NCBI GenBank assembly: GCA_003512955.1
Contig: DOTG01000044.1
Location: forward strand, 62,001 to 126,000
Source of the DNA: Marinilabiliales bacterium
Lineage (GTDB): Bacteria; Bacteroidota; Bacteroidia; Bacteroidales; SZUA-534
Length of the DNA: 64,000 nt
Direction of reading: 5' to 3'
Shown here: piece by piece, positions 1 through 9,100 of the stretch
How the letters are laid out: each line of letters opens with the position of its first letter
Position numbering within the stretch: the stretch's first letter is position 1
The notes under the pieces: model-generated
Told to the model about the DNA's origin: nothing
Database searches by the model: none
The model's input: only the letters and a program-made list of their open reading frames with translations
Translations under genes and position numbers: made by a program

Positions 1-119
1 AGCATCTTCTGGGTGCGTTCATATTCGCCGCCTTCCACAAACCACGAAGCGATAGCTGCCATAATAATAATTGAGAATACAATCACAAACGTGTGGGGAA
101 TTTTTCGTTGTTTAGCCAT
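1..119 (-). CDS. YfcC-family transporter, N-terminal fragment (runs off window)
   Basis: The first 39 codons of a minus-strand gene are visible, starting at the ATG complementary to 117-119. The peptide begins MAKQRKIPHTFVIVFSIIIM and continues into a hydrophobic first membrane helix followed by a WFVEGGEYER segment. The pattern of a short basic N-terminus with a PHTFVI motif, one helix, then W-(I/F)-V-x-G-GEY/F is what I recall for the YfcC family of inner-membrane carriers (C4-dicarboxylate or arginine/ornithine exchange type). Substrate cannot be judged from this fragment. It is divergent from the Rrf2 gene. The family call rests on a short N-terminus only. Confidence 0.6.
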   Translation of the reverse strand, partial: MAKQRKIPHTFVIVFSIIIMAAIASWFVEGGEYERTQKM

Positions 120-261
120 TAGAATTTATCAGATTTTGTCCAACTGCAAATATGATATAAATTGAGTAAAGTAACATGAATTTACCGTTTGATATTTCCC
201 TTTTTCTTTTTCCCGATACACCCCCTACGAAAACCATATCAAAGAAAAATTCAAAAAAAGA

Positions 262-292
262 TTTGGACGTATTAATTTTTAAATTACTTTTG
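262..292 (+). promoter_or_regulatory. Bacteroidetes-type promoter of the Rrf2 gene
   Basis: A -33 element TTTG (262-265), exactly 19 bases, then a -7 element TACTTTTG (285-292), which fits the Bacteroidetes consensus TTTG-N19-TAnnTTTG perfectly. The predicted transcription start is near 298-300, inside the operator and about 18 bases before the ATG at 317, giving a nearly leaderless mRNA. This rules out the longer upstream reading frame beginning at 176. Confidence 0.75.
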
Positions 293-293
293 T

Positions 294-316
294 ACTGTAA
301 TAATTATAATTACAGT
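294..316 (+). promoter_or_regulatory. Inverted-repeat operator, site 1 (Rrf2 autoregulation)
   Basis: Perfect 8-bp inverted repeat: ACTGTAAT (294-301), 7-base spacer, ATTACAGT (309-316). It sits two bases after the -7 element, covers the predicted transcription start and abuts the ATG at 317, the classic position for a repressor. A near copy lies at 760-782. Binding by the Rrf2 protein is inferred from position. Confidence 0.7.
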
Positions 317-745
317 ATGAGTCATGGACGCTTTGCCATAAATATTCACATTCTTACCATCCTTTCGCATATGGGCAAAGGAGAATTGGAAGGATTGGAA
401 TGGGTTCCATCGGAATTTATTGCAAGCAGCATCGATATTAATCCGGTACTGGTACGTAAGGAAATATCACATTTACGGAAAGCAGGATTGGTGCAAAGCA
501 AAGAGGGGAAAAATGGCGGAAGTGCTTTAGCAAAACCAGCCTATGAAATCTTTCTTTCCGATGTTTATAAATCGGTGTATGAAAAACCCGTTTTAGGAAA
601 TTACAAAGCGCATCCTAATTCAAAGTGCCCTATTGCTGTACAAATAAATGAGCACCTCGATGAACTTTACAAAAGCGCCGAAGATGCCATTCTCGAAAAA
701 CTGGGTTGCACAACTTTACAGCAGTTCAGCGATAAATTTTCGTAA
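317..745 (+). CDS. Rrf2-family transcriptional regulator
   Basis: A 142-residue winged-helix protein. The reading frame is open from 176, but the conserved Rrf2 start (MSHGRFAINIHILTIL) is at 317, and the promoter and operator lie inside the upstream extension, so 317 is the start. The HTH covers roughly residues 30-70 (EFIASSIDINPVLVRKEISH, then LRKAGLV), followed by the Rrf2 wing segment KEGKNGGSALAKPA. Only two cysteines are present and there is no Cys triad, so this is a non-cluster YwnA/YwgB-like member and not an IscR/NsrR type. It precedes a dioxygenase and YceI genes and probably represses itself and them through two matching operators. The effector is unknown. Confidence 0.88.
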   Translation: MSHGRFAINIHILTILSHMGKGELEGLEWVPSEFIASSIDINPVLVRKEISHLRKAGLVQSKEGKNGGSALAKPAYEIFLSDVYKSVYEKPVLGNYKAHPNSKCPIAVQINEHLDELYKSAEDAILEKLGCTTLQQFSDKFS

Positions 746-759
746 TTTTTTTACACGTA

Positions 760-782
760 ACTGTAACATTATTTATTACATT
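760..782 (+). promoter_or_regulatory. Inverted-repeat operator, site 2 (upstream of dioxygenase gene)
   Basis: ACTGTAAC (760-767), 7-base spacer, ATTACATT (775-782), ending five bases before the ATG at 788. It differs from the site at 294-316 at one position in each arm and keeps the same 7-base spacing, so it is very likely bound by the same regulator. I do not see a full-consensus -7 element just upstream (only TAATTTTT at 743-750). Confidence 0.65.
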
Positions 783-787
783 ATAAA

Positions 788-1669
788 ATGAGACGAAACG
801 ATTTTTTAAAAACCATAACAGGCTTACTACTTATGACTACCATCGGAGATTTCAAAACTTTTGCCCAAGCATTGCCGAAACAAAATACTAAAATGCCAGT
901 ATTGTTTATCGGCCACGGCTCTCCCATGAATGGAATTGAAATCAATGAATTTAGCAATACCTGGAAGCAACTGGGCAAAGAAATCGCAACACCGAGAGCC
1001 GTTTTATGTATTTCAGCGCATTGGCTGACCAAAGGAACTCACATCACCGCCATGGAGAATCCCAGAACGATTCATGATTTTGGGGGATTCCCCGAAACTC
1101 TTTATCAGGTTCAATATCCAGCCCCAGGAAATCCAAGTTTAGCTTCCGAAATACAGAAACTTTTAAAAACTGTACCCACTGGATTAGATCATGATTGGGG
1201 CCTCGACCATGGTTGCTGGACTGTGGTTAGAAATATGTTTCCCGATGCTCATATTCCTGTACTACAGTTGAGTATCGATTTCCACAAACCGACAAATTAC
1301 CATTACCAATTGGCAAAGGAACTTAACAATCTTCGGACAAAAGGGGTTTTGATAATTGGAAGCGGTAATATTGTACACAACTTAGGAAAAATTGCCTGGG
1401 ACAAATTCAGTGTTCCGGATTATGGATTCGATTGGGCTATTGAATTTAACGAAACAGTCAAAAAAAATATCACTGAAAAAAAACACAGCAACTTAATTGG
1501 TTACCAAAATCTGGGAGTAGCATCTAAACTGGCAGTTCCCACACCCGACCATTATTTACCCCTTTTGTATGCCCTGGCGCTACAAGAAAATAATGAACAG
1601 GTATCGTTTTTTAATGACAACTACATAGCAGGTTCTTTGTCAATGACTTCGATAAAAATCAGCAGTTGA
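788..1669 (+). CDS. DODA-type extradiol aromatic ring-opening dioxygenase (YgiD/LigB superfamily)
   Basis: A 293-residue class III extradiol dioxygenase-fold protein. In YgiD-type 4,5-DOPA dioxygenases the metal ligands are histidines. The matching residues here are H43 (GHGSPMN), H78 (SAHW), H197 (GNIVHNL) and H255 (PDHYLPLLYA). The N-terminus MRRNDFLK followed by a hydrophobic stretch ending near FAQ resembles a Tat or Sec export signal; the RR is one residue off the usual RRxFLK spacing, so an exported or periplasmic protein is likely but the route is uncertain. It lies 42 bases after the Rrf2 gene with a repressor site between them. The physiological substrate is unknown; many members open catechols or act in oxidative-stress regulons. 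Confidence 0.85.
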   Translation: MRRNDFLKTITGLLLMTTIGDFKTFAQALPKQNTKMPVLFIGHGSPMNGIEINEFSNTWKQLGKEIATPRAVLCISAHWLTKGTHITAMENPRTIHDFGGFPETLYQVQYPAPGNPSLASEIQKLLKTVPTGLDHDWGLDHGCWTVVRNMFPDAHIPVLQLSIDFHKPTNYHYQLAKELNNLRTKGVLIIGSGNIVHNLGKIAWDKFSVPDYGFDWAIEFNETVKKNITEKKHSNLIGYQNLGVASKLAVPTPDHYLPLLYALALQENNEQVSFFNDNYIAGSLSMTSIKISS

Positions 1670-1746
1670 TTTTTTTAAAATTATATATAAGATATAAACA
1701 TCTTTAATTCATAATAAAATAAATGTTAAACAAAAAAAGTAAAAAA

Positions 1747-2316
1747 ATGAGAAAAATTCAATTAATCGTGGCTGTATTAGCCTTAGCATTCAGTGTAAAC
1801 GCGCAAATCTGGACCCTTGATAAAGCTCATGCCAAGCTGGGTTTCACCATCACGCACATGATGATTTCCGATGTTGACGGTCAGTTTAAATCCTTCGACA
1901 TCAAATTAACATCGGGTAAAACCGATTTTTCTGATGCCATTATTGAGTTATCGGCTGATGTAAACAGCATAAACACCGATAATGAGCAAAGGGATGCGCA
2001 TTTGAAGACTCCTGATTTTTTTGATGCCGAAAAGTTCAAAACGCTAAACTTTAAAAGCACATCATTTGTAAAAACGGGTGAAAAAACCTACCAATTGACA
2101 GGCGATTTAACCATGCATGGTGTCACCAAACCGGTAGTGCTGGATGTAATATTTAATGGGACCATTGAGCATCCTTACACAAAAAAAACCGTTGCCGGAT
2201 TTAAAGTAAAAGGTAAAATCAACCGTTCGGATTTTGCTGTCGGAACTTCGTTTGCAGCAGGGATGCTAAGCGAAGAAGTTGCCATTACAGCCAATGCTGA
2301 ATTTACTAAAGATTGA
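1747..2316 (+). CDS. YceI-family periplasmic lipid-binding-like protein
   Basis: About 190 residues. The frame is open from 1723, but the ATG at 1747 gives a clean signal peptide (MRKIQLIVAVLALAFSVNAQ), so I take that start. The mature part begins WTLDKAHAKLGFTITHMMISDVDGQF and contains DFFDAEKF, TGDLTMHGVTKPVVLDV and KINRSDFAVG, all hallmarks of the YceI lipocalin-like barrel that binds polyisoprenoid or amphiphilic ligands. No promoter match is seen in the 77-base gap after the dioxygenase gene, so the two genes are probably co-transcribed. A long hairpin follows. Confidence 0.92.
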   Translation: MRKIQLIVAVLALAFSVNAQIWTLDKAHAKLGFTITHMMISDVDGQFKSFDIKLTSGKTDFSDAIIELSADVNSINTDNEQRDAHLKTPDFFDAEKFKTLNFKSTSFVKTGEKTYQLTGDLTMHGVTKPVVLDVIFNGTIEHPYTKKTVAGFKVKGKINRSDFAVGTSFAAGMLSEEVAITANAEFTKD

Positions 2317-2327
2317 TAATCAAAAAT

Positions 2328-2391
2328 TGAAACATTGCATAAAAGTAATTCAAGGAATACAAACCCAACTCTTTATGCAATGTTTCATTTA
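2328..2391 (+). terminator. Long-stem hairpin after yceI-like gene
   Basis: Perfect 16-bp inverted repeat (arms 2328-2343 and 2372-2387, core ACATTGCATAAA / TTTATGCAATGT) with a 28-base loop, followed by a T-rich run. It lies just after the YceI stop codon. The loop is long for an intrinsic terminator, so processing or REP-like roles are possible. Confidence 0.55.
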
Positions 2392-2557
2392 TTTTTAACT
2401 GTCTGAAACTTTAAATTTATTGAATCCTCTCTTCTTTAATAGTTCGCTAAATTTTTATAAGTAAAAAGCATTAACAAAAACATTAAGTGATGCTTTTCAA
2501 TAAGATATGTTTTGTCTTGTATCTAAAAATCTACCGATCTATTGCTTCTTATAAAAT

Positions 2558-2722
2558 ATCAATACTGACCGATAAAAATAATTTTAAATCCACAATGCCT
2601 TACTATATCTCGTCCCTACGGGACTTGCTGAAACTAAGGGCAACTTTTATTTCTCCCAATATTTAATCCCTCCGGGATTGTCCCGGTAGGGACATAATAT
2701 TGGTAGATGTTTAGTTGCCATT
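2558..2722 (+). repeat. Dispersed palindrome-rich repeat, copy 1
   Basis: About 165 bp of noncoding DNA built from small palindromes: CGTCCCTACGGGAC (near 2611-2625), AATCCCTCCGGGATT (near 2665-2680), GTCCCGGTAGGGAC (near 2680-2694), with CCAATATTTAAT and ATATTGGTAGAT flanking the latter pair. A homologous copy in the opposite orientation lies at 53006-53163, sharing ATCAATACTGACCG, GGGACTTGCTGAAAC and CAACTTTTATTTCT blocks. A further GTCCC/GGGGAC palindrome follows at 2733-2750. No ORF is credible in it. Confidence 0.8.
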
Positions 2723-2783
2723 TACAATTTTAAGTCCCGTAGGGGACGAAATAAATTTTATCCGTCAACAATGATAAAACATC

Positions 2784-5700
2784 TCAAATCCTAATTCCCA
2801 ATACAAGGATATCATCAACTTGAGTCATTTCTCCTCTCCATTCATCAATAGTCTTATCCAAAATCATTTCCTGCTCTAACATAGAACGATCCTGAATGGC
2901 CAAAAGCAATTCCTTAAACTGTTTCGATTTGAACTTTCGTCCATCGGAACCTCCAAATTGATCGACAAATCCATCTGAAAAAATGTACAAAGTATCCCCT
3001 TTTTGGATTTCGATCAGATTATTGGTAAATGATTCCACTTCTTTTATAAAAATTCCAATGGGATTCCTGTCGGCTTTGTACTCCAAAAGTTCATTTTGAC
3101 GTATCAGATATAAGGGATTGTAGGCTCCAGCATATTGAATCCGTTGGTTTTCAATATCCAAAACAATAAGTGCCAAATCCATGCCATCTTTAGCTTCGCC
3201 TTCTTTCCCGGTTTGTTTTAAAGTAGATTTTACATGATGGCGGAGATCATCCAGAATCACATTGGCTGTTGTAATCTCATTTTTATTCACAATCTCGTTT
3301 AAAAAAGAGACGCCCAGCATACTCATAAAAGCACCGGGCACGCCATGTCCTGTACAATCAGCAGCTACAATTACCACCAAACCGTTTTTTTGAGTCATCC
3401 ACCAAAAATCGCCGCTCACTATATCCCTGGGCCGCCAGAGAACAAAATGTTCCGGTAAAACTTCTGAGGCTTTCTGATAGGTAGGAACTATTGCCTTCTG
3501 GATTCGTTCTGCATATTTTATACTAGAGGTAATTTCTTCGTTAATCTTTTCAATCTCATCTTTTTGTTGCCTTATTTCAGCCGTTTTCTCCCGGATAACC
3601 CCTCTCAAATAACGGGTATATTGCTTTACAAACAAATAAATCAATGCAAAAGCTGCCAGTATAAATCCAAAATATGCTACCCAGGTACGATACCAAGGCG
3701 GCAATATTTCGAATACAAAAGTTGTCGGCTCAGTTTCGTGCAAATAGATATTTTTTGCTTTTACTTTAAAGGTATAAGTGCCTTCAAACAGGTTTGTATA
3801 TTCTTTTTTTGTTTCCGTGGTCCATTCACTCCATTTTTTATCGTATCCCTCTAACAGATAACAGTATTGCGTGGGGTGTTCCGGATCCACATTCATGGCA
3901 GAGTATTCAAAGATCAGTGAATTATAAAGATAATCCAGGATTGGTTTGTGGGTAGTTGGTTGATTTGCTGTTACCAACATCTTACTATCCTGAAAAGCCC
4001 CGTAAAATATGGTGGAATCCTCACCTAGTTTGATTTTACGCAATAAGCATTGAAACTCATTTTGGTAATTTGCCTTAATCCGGTTATCGAAACGGAAAAG
4101 ACCTTCATTGCCCCCCAACCATGTCACCCCTGATGAATCGTGGAATAAAGCATTTATCTGGCCATGTATATTTCCTAAAAAAGGAGTAGGATTCCAATCA
4201 AGGGTTGAATCTTTCAAAACAGTAAAAAAACCTACTTCATCTCGTTCCTCTTCTTCAATGTAGGTAACAGCCCACAAATGGTTCCCACAATCCACCGATA
4301 AACGGTGTATATAAGGTGTTTTTCCTTTCCAGGCCTTTTTGAATTCGAGTGCTTCGGTGAATTGGTTTTGCGCTTTATTGAACCGATAAATGCCTTTTGC
4401 TGTTCCTAAAAGGATTTCATTCCTAAACCAGACAAAAATATAAGGTCCTCCCGGCAAGTTGACCGAATCGTTGTAAAACGTTACTGTTGAATCAATATTG
4501 ACATCCCCGTTGCGTGAAATCTTATAAACACCTTCAGTTTCGGAAGCAAGCCAAAGGTTTCCTTCAAAATCTTCCATGACATCGGTAATCCGTTTATCCA
4601 CACCCGGAATTTTCCCGCAATACTCCCAACGGAAATTATTGAGCAGAAACGTTTCAACCCCATTTTCGGAGCCAAAATAAAAGGTATTGCTTTTGGAATT
4701 GCTTTGACCAATAGTCCATGGGACACCAACATACACCGTATCAAGCCTTGGTTTGATTTCAAGAATGTGATCGTTTTGTTCGCACAACAGTATTGATGCC
4801 GATTCCGTTTGATACGATTTGACAATCCAGGTTTCGGTTGGTGAAACCTCTGAGACATCCGCTATTCTGTGTTGACCATTAAAATTGTTGCTTGGTTTAA
4901 GGCTAAAAACGCCTAATGATGAGGCAATATACAAAGGTTCCCCATGTCGTGTGATGGATTCTACTGTTCCCTTTAATCCCTGGGATGTCTGGAAGAAAGA
5001 AATGGGAGAACTAACCTGCACCATACTCAACCCGTTGGAGGTTCCTATCCAAAGGTTATTATCACGATCAAGAAACTGAGTTTTTATATTATCATCAATA
5101 ATCCCCGATTGCTTATTTAATGCATATTGGAATTTCCCGTTACTGTCAATCACCACAATACCGTTAAAAGTACCTATCGAAAAATTGCCATCGGGTAAAC
5201 TCATCCCATTATAAACCCGATTATTTATCAATAAAGAGTCAATTTCGGTTTTAAATGGCACTGATTTGACAGCATTTGTTTGTGGTAAATATTTAATCAA
5301 AAAGGCTCCATTCTTATGGGTAATGCCAAAAAGGGTATCATTTCTCCATGGCAAAAGCATGAATAGATCTTTTTCGCCAAAAAGGCCACTCCCGTCTAAA
5401 AACACCAATGAATCATTTTTCAGCACGTAAATCCCTTTATTTGTTTCACATACAAATAATTGATTATTTACGAGAAAATAATTGGAAAAAGAGTTTATTG
5501 AATTGATTCTTTCCACATTGCTGCCATCGTAAATAAACAGAGAAGTTGATGAATGAAAAACAATGGTATCACCAATGGAGAATGTTTTCCAGATATCACC
5601 AAATCCAGTATAGGGAAGTTTTAGTTCAGTTAGTAAGGAAACAAAAGATACCCTTCCCTCCAGATCCGGGCGAAGGTATCCAAAATCATCTTCGGCACCC

Positions 5701-6008
5701 ACGTAAATCCTGCCGTTGGAGTCAACGCAAAGCGAACGGCCCATCAAATTGTTGCCAACTACAATTTTTCTCCAATTGGTTCCATCAAATTCAAGCACAC
5801 CATCACGGTTACCAACATAAATCACTCCCCGGTTATCTTGAGTAATGGACCAAATCTGGGGAAGAGAGTAATATTCCTTAGGTGAACTGTTTTTAACAGG
5901 CAGAAAACCCATTTCACCCTCTGACTTAGCTGTTAAAACCATGTGAAAGAAACAGATACTCAAGAGTACACTTAAAAAATCCTTCCAAGGCTTTTTACTT
6001 ACCGGCAT
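2784..6008 (-). CDS. Two-component-type beta-propeller sensor with SpoIIE/PP2C serine phosphatase output
   Basis: A 1074-residue membrane protein. After an N-terminal hydrophobic signal, residues about 50-650 hold repeated propeller blades (SITQDNRGVIYVGNRDGV, FLDRDNNLWIGTSNGLSMV, VMEDFEGNLWLASETEGVY). A Y_Y_Y-type Ig-like domain follows (GYDKKWSEWTT, GTYTFKVKAKN), then one membrane helix (about 770-790), a coiled coil (EKTAEIRQQKDEIEKINEEI) and a SpoIIE-type PP2C phosphatase. Metal-ligand acidic residues are visible in VSGDFWW, AADCTGHGVPGAFMSM, FSDGFVDQFGG and VDDILVL. It probably senses an extracellular or periplasmic cue through the propeller and dephosphorylates a cytoplasmic partner such as an anti-sigma antagonist. 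No partner is adjacent. Confidence 0.88.
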   Translation of the reverse strand: MPVSKKPWKDFLSVLLSICFFHMVLTAKSEGEMGFLPVKNSSPKEYYSLPQIWSITQDNRGVIYVGNRDGVLEFDGTNWRKIVVGNNLMGRSLCVDSNGRIYVGAEDDFGYLRPDLEGRVSFVSLLTELKLPYTGFGDIWKTFSIGDTIVFHSSTSLFIYDGSNVERINSINSFSNYFLVNNQLFVCETNKGIYVLKNDSLVFLDGSGLFGEKDLFMLLPWRNDTLFGITHKNGAFLIKYLPQTNAVKSVPFKTEIDSLLINNRVYNGMSLPDGNFSIGTFNGIVVIDSNGKFQYALNKQSGIIDDNIKTQFLDRDNNLWIGTSNGLSMVQVSSPISFFQTSQGLKGTVESITRHGEPLYIASSLGVFSLKPSNNFNGQHRIADVSEVSPTETWIVKSYQTESASILLCEQNDHILEIKPRLDTVYVGVPWTIGQSNSKSNTFYFGSENGVETFLLNNFRWEYCGKIPGVDKRITDVMEDFEGNLWLASETEGVYKISRNGDVNIDSTVTFYNDSVNLPGGPYIFVWFRNEILLGTAKGIYRFNKAQNQFTEALEFKKAWKGKTPYIHRLSVDCGNHLWAVTYIEEEERDEVGFFTVLKDSTLDWNPTPFLGNIHGQINALFHDSSGVTWLGGNEGLFRFDNRIKANYQNEFQCLLRKIKLGEDSTIFYGAFQDSKMLVTANQPTTHKPILDYLYNSLIFEYSAMNVDPEHPTQYCYLLEGYDKKWSEWTTETKKEYTNLFEGTYTFKVKAKNIYLHETEPTTFVFEILPPWYRTWVAYFGFILAAFALIYLFVKQYTRYLRGVIREKTAEIRQQKDEIEKINEEITSSIKYAERIQKAIVPTYQKASEVLPEHFVLWRPRDIVSGDFWWMTQKNGLVVIVAADCTGHGVPGAFMSMLGVSFLNEIVNKNEITTANVILDDLRHHVKSTLKQTGKEGEAKDGMDLALIVLDIENQRIQYAGAYNPLYLIRQNELLEYKADRNPIGIFIKEVESFTNNLIEIQKGDTLYIFSDGFVDQFGGSDGRKFKSKQFKELLLAIQDRSMLEQEMILDKTIDEWRGEMTQVDDILVLGIRI

Positions 6009-6108
6009 AGTAACTATGGTTTTTTTAACAAATCATAAAATCAGTAAGTCATCCGATGACTATTAGCAGTTTGAAATGTACTGCTCATTCAAGACAAATA
6101 TAAAGAAA

Positions 6109-6136
6109 ACCCTATAGATATGTAATCATATAGGGT
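6109..6136 (-). terminator. Hairpin terminator of the giant surface protein gene
   Basis: ACCCTATA (6109-6116) pairs with TATAGGGT (6129-6136) around a 12-base loop; reading on the minus strand it is followed by a TTTTCTTTATATT run. It lies between the stop of the 6161-13882 gene and the start of the next minus-strand gene. Confidence 0.6.
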
Positions 6137-6160
6137 CTTCATATAAAATAAAATCAACTT

Positions 6161-9100
6161 TTATTGAATTACAATTTTCTTATAATTGATTTCACCATCA
6201 ACAATAATCTGCAAATAGTATATTCCTGATGAAACACTTTGCAAATCAATTATCTCGGTAAACTTATCATCCATATTGCTAATAACTTTCATTAACTTCA
6301 TCGTCCCCTGAATATCATATATTCTGTATTCTAAATAACCGGTTTTAGAGTTTTTACATACCAGATTGAATTTTCCATGATTTGGATTTGGATAAATGGA
6401 AACAGTGATTTTCACTGCATCATCAATACCAACAGGGGTTAAGAGCACATTAACATCCACATTGCTATTAACAACATCAATTTGAGAAGATTCGGTATTG
6501 AAACCGGTCATTGATACCGAATAAAGTAAACCATTTCCGGGAACATGGTTAAAAACAGCAGTTCCATTTGAATCAGTAGATTTTATAGCTCCGTCAAATG
6601 TAACTGATGCACCGGAAAGAACTCCCTCACTTGAGGATACTGTGAACTTTACATCAAAAGTAGTTGCAGTTCCTTCATTCATGATTGAGCCTACATTCGA
6701 ACGGGCCGAATTCCGGTTTGTAGCCTTTGTAGCTGAACAACCATCGAGATGGACGATTTCAATAAAATAATGCAATTGCTCCGTGGGTGCGTCAAAATCG
6801 GTAAACGAGGTTAGGTTGCTTGAAATAGAATCGTATTTTACCCACCCCGATACTGAGGTAAACCGATAGATATAATATGTACTGATAGCAAAACCTTCGT
6901 AATGGTCCCAAATAAGGTTTATATTTCCATTCAAACCTAAATTTATGGTCAGGTGCATGGTTTTATGATGGTTGCTCAGTTCCGATTCAACCCCGCATGT
7001 ATTGACAGCCGAAATTTTATACCGGTACGAGCGTTGTTGTGCATTGGAATTCTCATCCACAAACAAGCTCTCATCTTCATAATTCCTTGTTCCAATCAAT
7101 TGATAAACGCCGCTCTGGGTACTTTCACGGTAAATATTATAGTAATCAATACCGGTGGTGGTGGGTTCTTCCCAAATAATTTCGTTATAATTGGTAGCGG
7201 TATCGACGGTTACCATGCAAATTTGAGGTGTTTCCGGTTTCTCTGCCACTATTTCAGCCACAGCAGCCCCCGCACACCCCACGGTATCGGTAACCGTAAC
7301 TGAATATTCACCCGGATTGACTCCAATTAAATCCTCCTGTGTTGAGCTGGTATTCCATAAATAAGTATAAGGTGTACCTGTACCGCCATAAGCTGTAATA
7401 TAAATAGCACCATCCTGATTTCCGCAGGTTCCTTCCACAATGGAATCAACATAAACAACCGGTGCCCCCAATTCACTTATTGCAAATGATTTTTCAGCTT
7501 CACAGCTATTGGCATCGGTTATGGTAACGGCATAAATACCAATCCCTAATCCAGTTATTCCAGTTTCACTGGCACCGGTACTCCAACCATAAGTATATGG
7601 CGAAACTCCTCCAGTTACATTGGTGACCGCGCTCCCGTTCGATTGGCCACACTGCGCATCGAACACTCCCAACCCAATCAGGATCGGATTGGGCTGACTT
7701 ACAGGAATACTCCTGACAGCTTTACATTCATCCGCAGCGGTTACTGTAATTTCATAAGACCCGACAACTAAACCGTTGATATCTTCCGTAGTAGCCCCGT
7801 TGCTCCATTGAATATTATATGGGGTTACACCTCCTGAAATGCTTATTGCAATGGATCCATCGTTTCCACCATAACATTTTACATCGTTAATGGCATCAAC
7901 AGTAATGAGCGAGCCTCCTAAATCGTTCACCGTGGCTACGGCAGATTTTGAACACCCACTTTGATCGGTTACAGTGGCTACATATATACCTGAGTATAAA
8001 CTGTCAACAACAGGAACTGTATCACCCGTTGTCCAAAAATATTCAAATGGGGGATTCCCTCCTTCGGCAAACACTGTTGCTATTCCGTTATTCTCACCGC
8101 AGTCGGCATCATTTACAATCATTGTTAAAACAATTTCTTCAGGTGCCGTAATTTCAAAACTGTCGGTTGCAGAACACCCAATAATATCCTCAACTGTCAC
8201 AAAATACCCACCTGGAAGCAACTTGGTAATATCCTCAGTGGTTGATTCATTGGACCATCTGTAGAAAAATGGTTCATTATCGCCCGTTACGGTCAAGTTA
8301 ATGGAACCATAAGAATTCCCCTGGCAGTCAATATTTACAATTACAGCATCAATAACAGGAGATGCATGAATGGTGAATGTTACAATTGTGGGCTCGCTTT
8401 CATCGTCGCCAATGGTTTGCGTTACATAGTAGGTATAAGTCCCAGGTTCAGTCACGGCAGGAAAATATTCGTTGGCTGTCCAAATCAGATTGGAAAGTTC
8501 CGGATTGGAATACCATTTAATATTGATACCCAATGCCGTTAATGTCGGGGTTTCATCCCCTTCGCAAATCTCTTTGCTTTCGACCAAGGGTGGACGTGCG
8601 TATATTTCATCGGCTCCAATATCGGGGTTAACCAAATCGCGCAGTTCCCCATCAATATCCGTGGTAATTTCACTTAATACGGTTGCCTGCTCCATCAAAT
8701 CAAAGCTCAACAGATGCAAATCGGTTTCCGACATAAACTCAGGCTGAACTTCAAAAGAATGGGCATCTTTCCCGCTTTTGGCTTGCCAGTCGGTCAAATC
8801 GGTTGCGGCGGCATTGTAATAGGCATACCGTGTGCCGTCGGTGTTGATGTTGTTATAATCGGACTCCAGAATGTTGGTGGTGCTGTTGGTATAATAGGCA
8901 TATCCATTGCTAGTAGCATTCAAAATATTGTTCACTACTTTGATGTTGGAACCATAATTGGCCGTAAGAGCAGCCCCACTATTATTTCCTGTATGATTAA
9001 TTGAATTGTGATAAATATTGTGATAATCGCTGGAATACATATACAAGCCATTTAAACCTGCACACTGAATAAAGTTATTTGCAATCATACCAGGAGTAAC

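Noticed and set aside
176..316. N-terminal extension of the Rrf2 reading frame (start at 176)
   Set aside because: It contains the full-consensus promoter and the operator, and the family's normal start is at 317.
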